64,000 nucleotides of DNA, taken from Epiperipatus broadwayi. Lineage: Eukaryota; Onychophora; Udeonychophora; Euonychophora; Peripatidae. The position numbers were made by a program, and so were the translations under genes. Within the stretch, counting starts at the first letter, position 1; every line of letters starts with the position of its first letter. Positions 10,208-22,182 of the stretch are shown one piece after another. The notes beneath the pieces are model-generated. The model was not told the DNA's origin. It worked only from the letters and a program-made list of their open reading frames with translations, and made no database searches. Where the stretch lies: the NCBI GenBank assembly GCA_028023455.1, contig JAQFVV010000013.1:4652001-4716000 (forward strand), given 5' to 3'.

Positions 10208-11987
10208 ATGGGTGGAGGAACACCATGTGCCAGTTGTAGTAATGTAACTTTTGAAAAAAACAATCAAGAATTAATTGCAAAAATGTGGAAATAAGTTTCA
10301 TTTAACATGTATTAATACTGAACCAATAGATAGTTAAAAATATGATGATGGATTAATTGATTTTATACATGTGATAAATAAAAAAAACAATTTCTTACTT
10401 TAAAAAATAAAATGACTGATCAAGTCAGGATAATGGATGTCATAGTATAATACATTCATCTGTTAAACAAAGTAAGAGTGAAAATTTGATTATTTCATTA
10501 GTTAATAATAATAATATTAATTGCAATGGAATATGTCAGTTTTGTTTTTCTGATATTACTAATGAACAATTGTCTCTAACTTGTTCTGGAATTTGTTCTA
10601 GGATATTTAATGGAAAATGTCTAAAATTAACCCCAATTGATTTAAATATGCCTAGATTGAATGAGAATAATTGTTATCTATGCCCTGATTGTAATGGAAT
10701 AGACTTTGAACTGACTCAGTTAAAAGAGAAAGCTAATTTTAATTTTAGAACACAAACTGATTCTGATATTATTGATAATGAAGAAAATATTACATTAAAA
10801 AATTCTTCAAATGATATATTTAATTTTTTTTTTTTTTTTTAAGTGTCAAAGCATTGGCCGGGACGCGAACCCGCAACCCGGGCAACTGCCTGCAAGTGCA
10901 AGGCAGTCGCGCTGACCTCTCGACCACCAATGCAAGACATAATATATTTAATTTGGAACAAGAAATAACAGGATCTATTAATAGTAGCAATTATTGTAAG
11001 CAAATTTTTTTAAGTTTCAAATCTCTTTCGTGTCACGTAATTACAATTGAACAAACACTAGATAATACATATAAAAAAAAACTTGTTTTTAAAAGAAGTT
11101 TTAAAAATTCAGATAAGACATAAAGCTGATAATACTGATAACAATGTTATAAGAAGTAACATTAAGCCAGGAATGACACCTAGTGATAGTAAAGTTAAAG
11201 AGAATAAAGTTCAATATTTAAAAAAGAGGGAAAATATAATAAACAAATTAATAATGATAATTGTATTGTAAGTCAATCTACTAATAATAAAGCTAAAGTA
11301 GATTCTTCTGAAATAGATGGAAAATCTTATAAATACAATATTCATTTTGATATTGATACGAAAATTTCAAAAAGAAAAATAAGACCTGGGCTGAGATAGT
11401 GACATCATCTAATAGTGGTAAGAGTAATAATAAAAATGATAATACTAATGGAAATAAAATTAAAAGTATACAGCAAAATAATTCTGACATGTATAATAAA
11501 TTAATGGTACAGGATGGAGAAATTAAGAATAGTAATAATGATTTTATTATAGTGTCATATAAAAAGAAAGCCAATAGAAAGAAGGCAAATAAAATAGCCA
11601 TAATGGAAATTCAAAAAATCATAATATTTTTGCTGTAAAATCAAGAACAATTTATATAAAAAAAAAATTTCCACAAGAATTAATATAGCAGTGAATGAAA
11701 AAGACATTATTAATAATTTAATGGATAAGCTTAAGACTTCAGTTGTTTGTTATAGATTGTCATATGAAAATAAAAAATATTCTTTTTACATTACTGTGGC
11801 TAACAATATGTAGAACATATGACAAATCCAGAGCTTTGGCCATGTGGTTCAATATTACTTGTTTTATGGAAGATTACATAAATCAAATTCTATGAATGAA
11901 AAAATTACCAAAGAGGTAAATGACAGACGTGATAAGGTATTACAGTTAGAATCTGTACATTCTGAACAAATTATTACTGATAAATAA
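10208..11987 (+). pseudogene. Non-LTR retrotransposon ORF1 relic with two PHD-like zinc fingers
   Basis: The frame appears to start at ATG 10,208 (MGGGTPCASC). A first PHD-like finger follows: C-x2-C at about 10,226-10,237 and, after a frameshift, CGNKFHLTCI near 10,283-10,312. A second finger lies in the open frame 10,486-10,842: CQFCFSD (about codons 17-23), then CSGICSRIFNGKC and CYLCPDC. In it the usual histidine before the final C-x2-C group appears replaced (IFNGKC). A lysine/asparagine-rich, coil-like stretch follows at 11,130-11,640. Near 11,827-11,856 bases read NPELWPCGSI, like the conserved C-terminal segment of such ORF1 proteins. A stop lies at about 11,985. ORF1 proteins with PHD-type fingers occur in several LINE clades, where they probably bind nucleic acid or protein. 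Multiple frameshifts and a SINE insertion show that the copy is dead. Confidence 0.65.
10814..10954 (-). mobile_element. tRNA-derived SINE with poly(A) tail inserted in ORF1
   Basis: On the minus strand an 83-base tRNA-like body (10,851-10,933) begins GCATTGG and ends CCAATGC, giving a perfect 7 bp acceptor stem. It has a D-arm with TGGTCGAGAGG (A box) and a T-arm with GGGTTCGCGTCCC (B box). A short leader precedes it, and a 3' tail TTTGACACTT runs into a poly(A) tract (T run at 10,824-10,840 on the plus strand). The 13-base word ATATATTTAATTT occurs on both sides (10,814-10,826 and 10,942-10,954), as expected of LINE-driven insertion. The anticodon arm is abnormal: CTGCC pairs with GGCAG across an 11-base loop. 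It is therefore a tRNA-like retroposon, not a working tRNA gene. Confidence 0.85.
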
Positions 11988-11989
11988 AA

Positions 11990-12590
11990 AACTATTAAAT
12001 ATTTATTTACAAAATGTGAGAGGATTGTGAGCAAAGTTATGTAAAATCAAACATAAAATTTTAAGAGTTGTTTAACAAACCCATGGTTAAAGAAAGATAT
12101 ACATAGTGAACAGTTGATAGATGACAGATAGTGTCTTTAGAAGTGATAGACCACTATCTATAGCTGCCAAAGGTGGAGGTGCATTATTTACATTTAAGAA
12201 ATGTTATCCGTAAGTATACACATGTTAAAGATTTCTTATTTGATGCAGTCTGGATTGAAATTGAGTTAAATAATTCTAAGTTGTTATTGGTAAATGTGTA
12301 TATTCCTCCTAATGTCTTACAGAAATGTTTGAAGTCAAATTTAAAAACATTAGAGTCATTTCTTGTTTCATGTCAGCATAAAGTATTAATTACAAAAGAT
12401 TTCAACATTGTATATTATGGAAACAATGCCAAAGTAATGCTAAATTTAATGGCTTGATGCAAATATTTAAGTTTTTGGATCTAAAGCAGGTCAATAATAT
12501 ATACAATAAACATGGATATACTTTGGATTTAATAATTACAAATGATGAAGAAGAAAATGAATTATTATCATCATTATTATTATTTCATAG
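11990..12590 (+). pseudogene. Non-LTR retrotransposon ORF2 fragment (endonuclease domain)
   Basis: Directly after ORF1, bases 11,998-12,027 read NIYLQNVRGL, the typical opening of the apurinic-like endonuclease of jockey/CR1-type elements; an in-frame TGA follows at once. The open frame 12,173-12,457 carries VWIEIELNNSKLLLVNVYIP and then KVLITKDFNI, where intact proteins have GDFN. After another break, 12,454-12,550 reads LDLKQVNNIYNKHGYTLDLI. The order and spacing match the endonuclease domain. No reverse transcriptase follows, so the element is 3' truncated or was cut by later insertions near 12,590. The clade is not certain. Confidence 0.75.
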
Positions 12591-13636
12591 TAAATAAATT
12601 ACAAATACAATTTAAATGGATGCTAAGTTCTTTGACAACTGGAAGTATCTATGCAATAGGGTGCTATAACTTAGAGCCAATGCTTGCCATATTTTTAGCA
12701 GAATTTATTCTATCTGGTCATATTTAGAATTACATAAAAGTTAATGAGCTACCATTAAAATGCACAATTTAAACATAGAATAATTTTATGATCAATGTAT
12801 CTTTTTTATAGGAGATGACCACTCATTTAATCATATGATATACTTAGTTTTAATTTTATATGATCAATAAATATCTCTAAAATATAGAGATTAGTTTGCT
12901 TACTTTAAATTTATTATAACTATAAAATTATAAGCTTTATCTCAGACTAAAATGTAATAATAGATATACAAAGAATATAGAGAGAAAAGCTTTCATAAAA
13001 TGCCAGGAGCCCACCTGTTCCTCTGTTTACTATAATCTCAGGCAAACTTATTTACGTATATAGCCCAATATACATCCCTATATAATAAAGATAGAAGAAA
13101 CACAGAAACACTCAACATTTTTTGAATATTCCTCTACAACTAGTCATCCCTTTGTTCCTTCATCTGTCAACATTGTGTGGACTGAACACAGTGACATTAA
13201 ATGAAAAATTAAAAGAGGCATGGCATATCTTAGATGACAAAAACTCTATCAATAGAAAAGAATCATGTATATCCCTCTCTAAAAGATGGTCTATTCTTCC
13301 AAATTAATTTTCATATTTAAATTTTATGTAAATTAAATAACAGCATATATATATATATAACCACTCTGACACCCCAACTTATGGTACAACTATGACTTGT
13401 AATAGTATAAAGCCAGCTAAATACATACTGTTTAAAAACTTATTTTATGAAAGATTTTCTCTAAAAGTTCTTCATATATCTATTATTACATTTATATTTA
13501 TAACTAAATGTTGATAGACAGTTAGATATTTCTCATCACTCTTTAGTTATATTATAAATATAAGAAATGTTTCTTTAACACATGTAGGAACAAGAATAAA
13601 AAAAATTTAAAAAAATTAATTTTACAGAGGCAAAAC
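12591..13636. other. Unidentified stretch
   Basis: A 61-codon frame at 13,122-13,307 (plus) has no motif I recognise. The rest is A+T-rich with short TA runs, including one near 13,345. Confidence 0.4.
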
Positions 13637-14409
13637 TCTCCATATAGTAGTGTCACTCAGTGCAAGCCAAAGTAATCAATGGGTGCAGGAAGATTTGTGC
13701 ATAAAATCCTTACCATGCCTACTCATCCAATATCTCCAGACTAGTTTCTAGCTTATGGCTTTCATCAGTGAGGAGCCTTAGGATCTAATGCAACCCTCCA
13801 GCAGCCATTTTTTACTTTTTTTTAGATAATTATAAAGCTTTGAGTCCAAAATGAAAACACAATAAAGTTTTCAATTCAAGCTCATTATCTTGTATAATCA
13901 TATAGATCTGAGCTCAGTCCAGCATCCATACTTTTTGGTGTCTTTGGTTTGTTAATAACTACAGTCACCATAATCCTATTGGGCATGACTGATATTAAAC
14001 CATCAAACATCACATACATGATCATCCTTCTTTAAATGTATACAAGCTGATTTTCACAGATTAAAAAACCAAAAGAACACAAAAAAGTATGGATGCTGAA
14101 CAGAGTTCAGATTATATAACTATACAAGCTAATGAGCTTAGCTTGAAAACATTACTGTGCTTTCATTTTTGACTCAAAGCTTTATAGTTAGCTAAAAAAA
14201 GTAAAAGGTGGAAACTGGTGGATTGCATTAGATCCTAAGATCTAGGTGCAATGCTCTCAAATCCAAGGCTTCTCACTGATGAAAGCGACAAGCTAAAAAC
14301 TAGTCTGGGGATATTGGATGAGTAGGCACTAGATAGGGATTTTATGCACAAATCTTCCTGTATCCATTGATTACTCTGGCTTGCACTGAGTGGCGCTACT
14401 GTATGGAGA
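13637..14409. mobile_element. Long palindrome (fold-back element), family P copy 1
   Basis: Arms of about 320-350 bp, at about 13,637-13,955 and 14,060-14,409, are inverted copies of each other around a spacer of about 100 bp. The outer ends read TCTCCATATAGTAG and, reversed, TCTCCATACAGTAG. Shared inner landmarks include CACTCAGTGCAAGCC, CAATATC(T/C)CCAGACTAG, GCATTAGATCCTAAG and CCATACTTTTT. Related sequence recurs at 54,957-55,160 and 62,885-63,310. I see no transposase or clear target duplication. A minus-strand frame inside it (14,235-14,444) is not conserved between the arms. Confidence 0.85.
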
Positions 14410-15265
14410 AATGGGATGGTCAAGTTTTTATATGAGAGATGCAAAAAGTAAAATGAAAATGTTTGGTAGATTGCAGTTTATGGATAATAAAAGAATAGCC
14501 AAAATAGTATTTAATTGGGTTATGAGTAAAGAGCAGGCAACAAGATGGGTGAGAAAGGTAATGCAGTATGTAAAAGATTTGGATAAAGAATTTATACCAG
14601 TATATTTGTACAAAAAATGGAATGATTGTGTTAGGAGGATTGTTAAGTGTTATAGTGGTAAGGAATGGGATAAAAGAATAGATTCATTAATAAAGAATAG
14701 GGAGTTAGATGGAGAACGTATGGGGAATAAAAAGAGTTTAAATATATATAGAAGTCAACAGAACATTAGGTGCGAGTTAATGTATGATAATAGTAAGGAA
14801 AGTAGTTTATTGTTTAAAGCTTGAACAGAATCTTTAACAACAAAAGAATATACATGTAAATGGAAAAATATGGGTGATTTAATCTATAAATTGTGTAAAG
14901 AAGGAATAGAAAATATTAGGCATCTGTTAATTGAATGTAAATGCTTGAAAACAGAAAGGGTACAAATAATGAAGTTATGGAAGAATAAATATGAAAAAAA
15001 GTGATTATACAGAAAATGGATTGTTTTTTATGCTGGCTTTAGGAAAAGATAAGAGGGATTTAGATATAAAGGCCATAGAGTTGACAAAGATTATGTTGTG
15101 GAAATGGGATGGAATAGAATATGGGAAAACTTAGAATGGGGAATAAAAAGTGGCCAACAGGTTTCTCTAGGTATAGTTGCTGAGAGATTCCTGACTCCGT
15201 TTAAGAAGAAGTTAAAGTGCATCACATCCTCTATGAAAAACAGTTTGTATAAGCATAAAGAATGA
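14410..15265 (+). pseudogene. Non-LTR retrotransposon C-terminal fragment with zinc-knuckle remnant
   Basis: The frame is open from the edge of the palindrome to a stop at 14,822. It then continues in broken frames to about 15,264 (a stop after NSLYKHKE). The part near 14,460-14,530 (FGRLQFMDNKRIAKIVFNW) resembles the region after the reverse transcriptase in LINE ORF2 proteins. Bases 14,894-14,938 read CKEGIENIRHLLIEC, the common C-terminal zinc motif. Its first cysteine appears changed to tyrosine (TAT at 14,885-14,887). No RT domain is present upstream, where the palindrome lies, so this is a 5'-truncated copy or one split by the palindrome. It is not obviously the same element as the endonuclease fragment at 12 kb. 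Confidence 0.6.
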
Positions 15266-17371
15266 TGATCATAGGATGTTTGATGATTTAAAAAATTTCT
15301 TCTATTGGAAAAATGGTGACATTTTTAAAATCCTCATTTTCTTAAAATTTGAATATGATTATAAACTTCTTAACCAAAATATTTTTTATAAAATGCTTAA
15401 CAATGTAATATTGAGGGTTGTCCACCTAACAGTGTTGGTGGGCCACATTGCAAACTGTAGTCAGTAGTTTTGAATGGTGCTTAATTTGACTCACATAAGA
15501 CTTTTAGCCACATCTCAAATATAAAAAAACTATTTGTGCAATATTCATAGGAATACAAATGAAAAAAAAATCAAATAGAAATACATTGAAATTTTTAAGA
15601 TTCTTATTATTTAAAATTTTGAATATGGATAACTTTCCAGTTCATGATTATTGACTTTGAAAAATGATTTCAAAAAACGCTTTTTTTAATTTGAAGGGGC
15701 AAAGTATTGACAAAATTTCATTGATGTTTACAGTTAATTAAAATAGGAAAAAAAAGTTAAAGAAATGAAAGATGCTATCATAATTTCTCTTTATTATTTA
15801 TGTAAAATTTCCATATTTAAATTACTACCTTCATAAAAACAAAACTTTTATAGCAGATTTTAAAAGATTTCATATATTTTATTTTATCAAATATTAAAAA
15901 CTAAAAATAATATAAAAAATATTTTTTTAAAAAATGATTTTATTTAATTTGATGATACTAATAAGCAAAAAATAATTTTTTTCTTCAACCATAGTTTTAG
16001 TTGTTAAATGGAACTTTAAATAAAACTGTAGGGCACGTATAAATTAATTAATTGATACAATTAATATCAAAATAAATATCCTTTTATTGATTAATCAATT
16101 TATGGCTGTCCCATGATTTTACTTAAATTTCCATATAATAACCAAAATTGTGTTCAATAAATATATATATATTTAATGTATTAGTCATCAAATTAAATAA
16201 GTATTTTTATACATATTTTTTATATGTACTACTTAGAATTAAGATTTATTTTATTGTCTTTAAATTCAGGGAAGCATTATATTTTATTAATCAAAATTAA
16301 CAAAACAAACTCTATGCGCATTAATTTCTATTCTAATAACTAAAACTTCACAATTTATAAAGAGAAAAAAATATATTTACCTGGAGCTGCCATAAGGAAC
16401 TATTTAGATCACTTCACTAGAAAAAAAAAATTAACATCTTTTCAGAAAAGTCGACTTCTTTTTTAAATTATAATTTAAAAAAATAATCAAGCAAATTATT
16501 TTAATGTTTCTTTTCCTGAAAGAGAAGTTCCACTAAATTGTTAAAAAACAAACAAATAAAAAACCAATTTCAACATTTCTTTTTATATTTTTGATAGATC
16601 TTGTAGTCTTCATCTGAATCTAAAATTTAACAAATTATATCACCTTCAAACTACTTATTATATTATCTATTTCTTTATTAATATATTATCAAATTTTAAA
16701 ATATTATATTAAATAAGAAGCCAAACGATGAATGGCTTATTTATGTGAATTTTATCCACAATTCCTATAATTGAGGTTCTAATAAATTCTAAATTAATAT
16801 TGTTGGCACCTCAATCTAGGTATTACACTTATTTGATTCATTATATAATAGCATATACCCTCATTGACTTCATTAATATATATCCCAAATACAATCCAGA
16901 ACAAAAGAATAATGAAATCAAATGTTCAAATTTTAATAATTTCATTAATGATGATCAAAATTAATTCTAATTTGCCAATTGTAATTAGCAGATAAAAAAT
17001 GATCGACATACTACTTTAATACATGAAAAAATTCTAATCAATATAAAATATTGGAGTTTCCTTAAATATTAAATCTGTTTCTTTAATATTATTCATTAAG
17101 GGACTCCTATTTTCTTTTAAATAAAATAAAGATTATTGCCTTTAAAGTATTTGTCTTAAACATATGCTTGAATATTATCTTTCTATATATACACTACAGG
17201 TAATATACAAAATTTAAAATAGTGTATTATGGCACTATCGTTAATTTTATCAGTATGCATACATATATATTGAGATAATACAGATAAATTGCTAATAATT
17301 TTGTCCATATATTAGATGATTGAATTAAATATTTAACAAGTTGACACATGAATTGAATTATTGAATGATTC
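15266..17371. other. Unidentified A+T-rich stretch
   Basis: No gene was recognised. A 63-codon frame at 15,276-15,467 ends over the G+C-richer word GGTGGGCCACATTGC. That word resembles motifs near hAT ends, but no partner repeat was found. Confidence 0.4.
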
Positions 17372-17555
17372 TATATACACCTTTACCTCGCTTAGCGATG
17401 GCAATTGGTCCTCCAAAACTCATCGTTAAGCAAGAATATCGTATACAAAATACGTAATTATAATTGGGGTCTATGGGAAAAAAATTGGTCGGTTCCAGTC
17501 GACGTAAAATATCCACATTGATTTCCAAGCTCAAAGATTTTCTTGATTTTTTCAT
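17358..17555 (-). pseudogene. N-terminal stub of a Tigger/CENP-B-like transposase
   Basis: The minus-strand frame of 65 codons starts at 17,555. Its first 21 residues contain SRKSLSLE and VDILRRLE, the start of the CENP-B-type helix-turn-helix seen in Tigger, jerky and CENP-B proteins (usually K-R-K-S-L-T-L-E ... I-x-R-R-L-E). The following residues are not transposase-like. They are translated from the terminal repeat region and end just outside it. Intact members are about 450-550 residues long, so over 95 percent of the protein is gone. The DNA-binding start alone could not act as a transposase. Confidence 0.6.
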
Positions 17556-19086
17556 GACAATGATGACTAAATACGGTATCTAAAAAGAAAAGTTTTATAT
17601 CACTAGGAAAAAAAATGCATATTTTCACTTTAAAAAGTACAGAACAGCAAAAAGAAAGAGAAAGTGAAACTAAATTTGAATTTAAGTTTTATATTCTTCC
17701 GCAGAAGTTTTTCATTGTAATGAAAAAAAAAATCCATACTGAAGTGCTTTTTTTTAAAATTTGTATTACAGTATATATTACTACTGTACATTTATGTTTA
17801 TTACTTATGTGAAATTATTCAAATTAAAAAACAATGTTTAATTATTTAATTGAACACAAAGACTTATTACTGTACTCCACAGTAACAAAATGCTTAATGC
17901 TTATTGTAAAGCAGTCAACTTTAGAAAAAAAAAAATCAACTTATTTTAAAAGTAAAAAATCTAACTTCTAATTTTCTAAAACATACTGCTAGGTTTATTT
18001 TTCTTACTGTATATTTTTAGTAACATAATAATGCCCCCCCCCCCATTCAAGTAGAAAGATTATTAATTAAATGCAATCTGTTTTTTTTTAAACTTTTCTA
18101 ATTCGACATTTGCGTTTTAAAATGTTTTTCTTTTGATTTGAAACATTGAGTGTAAACAACATGTTTATTAACGAAGTTACAAAATCAATAACTATTTTTA
18201 CATAATTATCCAGGTGTTCTAAAAATAATATATCGTACTTAAGAAATACACACACGCAGTTTAATATTCATATTTAGTGTTTTCCTGCAAGTTTGTGATG
18301 ATGGTATTTTATTTGTCCTGTACTGTATTTATATATTGGAGTATTTGTATACAGTATTATCAACAAATTAAAAATCCTTCTCCTTTTCAAAAACTTTATT
18401 TTCTTATCTTAATACTGAACATATATATATATATTGTATATACAGTATTTATATAATACAAAACTCCATTTCAACTGTTTATCTTCATACAGTAATTTTC
18501 AAGGATATCTCTCTCCCACTGCTATATTTTATTACTCTTCTTTTACATTATTTAATTACAAATCAATGTTGAAATGTTGAAGTTTTGTATTATATATATA
18601 TACTGTATATGTTCAGTATTGAGATAAGAAAATAAAGTTTTTGAAAAGAAAAAGGATTTTTAATTTGCTGATATTATTGTAGAACATATATACGTATTTT
18701 AAAAGAAAAAGTGGATGAACATTTGCTGTGTTATTTATTATATATGATGTATACAGTATTATAGATTCAGTAATTATAGATATTTTAAGTGTTTTATGAA
18801 TAAAATATTGTATGTGTATACAATTACAGCAAAGTCATTACCTGTATACATATTACAATAATATACTTTTGCTTTTGGGTAAAATGAATTTAATATAGCT
18901 ATCTCTGACATCATCAGTGACGCAAAATTCAAGATGGCTGGCAAAAAAATTTTTTTTTAAATTTTTCCCGATAGTTATAGCGAATAATCGATTGTACATC
19001 GAAGCAGTGGGTACAAATTGATGATGATTGCTATTGCAAAATATCACTAAGTAGACAATCACTAAGCGGGGTAAAGGTGTATATAT
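17372..19086 (-). mobile_element. Tigger/pogo-like transposon, internally deleted
   Basis: The ends are inverted repeats: TATACACCTTTACCTCGCTT at 17,374-17,393 matches TATACACCTTTACCCCGCTT read on the minus strand from about 19,083. Further short copies of CTTAGYGAT lie just inside both ends. TA dinucleotides at both borders fit the TA target of this superfamily, although the local TA run blurs the exact junction. The minus strand at 17,493-17,555 keeps the start of a CENP-B/Tigger transposase. Reading on that strand, the coding start is joined within about 120 bp to the opposite terminal repeat, so nearly the whole transposase is deleted. A second palindrome is nested at 18,335-18,690. Confidence 0.7.
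18335..18690. repeat. Palindrome nested in the Tigger-like element
   Basis: Bases 18,361-18,475 and 18,575-18,674 are inverted copies. Shared words include AAATTAAAAATCCTT, AAAACTTTATTTTCTTATCT and AATACTGAACATATA. The loop is about 100 bp. The outer flank at 18,290-18,345 resembles 32,190-32,240, which flanks the SINE palindrome there, so the two palindromes may share an ancestor. Confidence 0.75.
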
Positions 19087-19269
19087 ATTTTTAGATGCTA
19101 ATTTATTTTCTCTTTATTTTGAAAGAATTTTTAAAAAAGCAGGTATTGGGTTAATTGGTTTCTATCTTTGTAAGCTATCTTTGCCTTACGGCTAATTTCA
19201 TTATTTTAATTAAGCTGTTTATCAGATTTTTTAATATTACTTCTTACATTATATTAAATTCCAAGTCTC

Positions 19270-20000
19270 CCCCCATATTCAAGCATATAGTGTATAATAG
19301 CTCATATTTTGTTGATAAACAATGATTAGAAGAGAACATGTAATATTTATTAACATGCAGGTATATAGTACTTTTCAATACACACACACCTAACACATTT
19401 TTACATATATAGTATGCATATAAATCAAGATTAAAATATAATTTTTTTAATAATAATAGTTATTCATAATAAATTGAAGACACATTTACATATATTTCAC
19501 TAAATCAATAAAATAAGAAAAAAAACTACCTACCTTATTTTTAAAATAATATAAACAGCACAAAATGTCAAACTTTCATTGCTATTATATATATTCTGAA
19601 TTTTTTTTTTTCAATAACTTCTCTTATAGAAACATAATAGTGGTTTTGTTAACAAGAAATTAGGATTTCTCCAATTATTTTGACATTTTTAAATCAGTTT
19701 TAATTTTCAGTATAGTCTAAAACTTTGTAGAACTTTTAGCATTAATTACTTGGAAAATATTTTATTATGCAAAATACTGCACATCAATTCAAAAAGGAAA
19801 ATAAAGGAAGAATAAAATATACGTGCTTTCAATATAAACTGAAATTTTTTAATTAATATATATAATCACATATGGCATCCAGAAAAAGAAAAATGGCTAC
19901 TGAATATAGTACAATTTGTTAATTTTAATAATTTTTCTATTTACATTTTTTTTTTTTTTTGGAGATAACATATAATTGAAGTTATGCAGTTAAATACTGT
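19270..20000. repeat. Dispersed repeat family R, copy 1
   Basis: This aligns in the same orientation with about 38,280-39,090. Shared landmarks, in order, are TTTTGTTGAYAAACA, a TATAGTATGC block, ACTATCTTATTTTT or its variant, AAATGTC(A/C)GACTTT-like words, CTAATAGAAAC-like words, and AAAATACTGCACATCAA near 19,770. Divergence is high, with many indels. No open frame or inverted terminal repeat was found. The family is unknown. Confidence 0.7.
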
Positions 20001-20129
20001 GTAATTTGCAGTTCCACTATATATTTGTTATTTGAAAAACATGTCCAATTATATATATATATTGTAACTATAAAAAACAATAACCCTGTAATGGTCAAGA
20101 TTGTATAATCAATCAACAAGATTGAAAGA

Positions 20130-20400
20130 TTGAACAGGAGTTCTCAACCAGCAGATGCAGGGTTACCCCCATGCTCCCAGTTTAAACCCCTACTTAGGCT
20201 TCCTAGCCTCAACTACCTAATTAACATCCTTGATGTCACACAACTTCCCTTCTTCATACAGTACGATGTAGCTCAGGGTTCAAACATGGACTCTCAGGTT
20301 CTCCATAACTTCCAACATTACACTATGCTAGCACCTTTAAGCCTTACATTAATTTATTTATATTACCATTGTTGGTATGATTTGGGGTGGTGGTAATGAT
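20130..20400 (-). mobile_element. Probable tRNA-derived SINE
   Basis: The G+C content rises above the surroundings. On the minus strand an A-box-like TAGCATAGTGT (20,320-20,330) and a B-box-like GTTTGAACCCT (20,275-20,285) lie about 35 bases apart, the spacing of RNA polymerase III type 2 promoters. About 140 bp of unrelated body follow. No target duplication or poly(A) end was identified. An 88-codon plus-strand frame across it has no recognised motif. Confidence 0.4.
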
Positions 20401-22182
20401 TTCTAATATTACAGAGCTAATATATTTATAAGACACAAAATCATAGATGTGCTTGTTCTGCTACTAAATGATTTACTTAATGATATCTATAATAATTGAT
20501 TAATAGTTCTGACTCACAATAAAAACATACACTTAGTTAACAAGAATAATATGAGTTTTATTATAAAATTAAAATAATAAACAGAGTAGCTTATAAGATA
20601 TTAGGATGGAATGATCTACTGGCTTTTATGTAGCATTATAGAAAGTAGTGGTGGCTTACAATAATGATGTGTGCTCTATATAGTTTAATTGGAAATATTC
20701 TACTCTATCAGCTCATTCTAACATATTTATTTAATGGGCCAATTTGTGTGTGGGTTTGAGTTTAGGTCATCCAGGCTTGCTGATTAGCGCAGGTGAAGGT
20801 TACAGGCAAACATTATTAGGAAATTGTGGTACTATCTATGTGAGTGGAATCAATGATACCTAAAACAATGATGATTGACTAAGTGATCTGATGATATGGT
20901 TCACAGTTGAAGAATGAATGTCCCTGGCTGCAGAGATGCATCTGCTTTTAACCAAGGCATATTCCAGTAGAGAGAGCGAAGATGTTCTAAATCTAAGATT
21001 TGGAGTCGTAAGGAGTCTCTGGCTCCTGTGGAACCTAGACCAGCACTAATCTATAGATTAGAAACCCGGGCATGTGGTGTCTGGTCTGTCCTCATGCAGT
21101 TTGACCATATGACGCATGAACCACAAAGAGAATATATGACGAAGTTGAATAATAATGATACGACTATTGCCACACATATATGGAGGTAGGAACACAAATA
21201 TATATAGAAAGATAAACAAATTATTAAGTCTTCTGACCACAGAAATACACATTATGAAACTAATTTTATATATAAGCTATAAGCATCCCCAGTTAACTAC
21301 GTATAATTCATTTTTATAATTAAACCTGTTCACAATAACTATTTTAATAATCTAAAATTTGAAATCTAATCAAACAATATTTAAGACTTGGAGAAATTAT
21401 TTACTCCTGAAATAAGCTGATCACACAATCCATTATTTATTACATAACTTCTACATGGATTGCGTTTTTAATTTGCATGGATATTATATTGCATCAAAAA
21501 TCATGCAATATACATTTAGATAACTTTAGGAATATTACTTCTTATATAATAAAATATTGAATTATAGATATTACCGCATTTACAGTGAGGTTTTCATTAC
21601 AGAGAATCTTTTTTTTTTTTTATCAAAAGAGCATTATTAATTTAGTGGTGTGTGAAGTAAAAATTTAAACTGAATCAATATACTATTTTATTACGAGTAT
21701 CTTTAATAAAATTTTCTAACGCTTAGGTTAGGTTACATATACACAGAGCAATATGATAAACAACAAATTAATTTATAACTTAATTAAATAGAAATACGCT
21801 TGCCACCCTTCATTAATTCTGTACATAATTCTAAAAATTTAATACCTGACCTTCCTTGACATGATTGGGGGGGGGGGGGGATAAGACAAACTAAGAAAAA
21901 CAATTTATATGCAACTTATTATTACTTTTAAAATTTAAGAGTTTTAAACTTGGCATCTTCTCGACTTGCTCCATCCCTTGGGACTTAAAAAGCAGAGAAG
22001 TGTAAACACCTATAATCAAAATTTAACTCCCTCCATCATTCAAGATAATACAGAAAAAATGCAAAATGTAAATTTCTAAATTATTTAAATAATTAAGCCA
22101 GCAGATTTAACATTAATAATATGATATAATTTACAAGGTTAAGAATAATTAAAAAAATATATTAAATACAACTGAGTTACAG
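20401..22182. other. Unidentified stretch with a G+C-richer part
   Basis: No gene was recognised. The part at about 20,740-21,250 is less A+T-rich and may be an old repeat or exon, but no frame or splice pattern supports one. A 13-base G run lies at 21,867-21,880. Confidence 0.35.

Noticed and set aside
10851-10933. A functional tRNA gene
   Set aside because: The anticodon arm is abnormal, and the sequence has a poly(A) tail and a 13 bp target duplication, which mark it as a retroposon.
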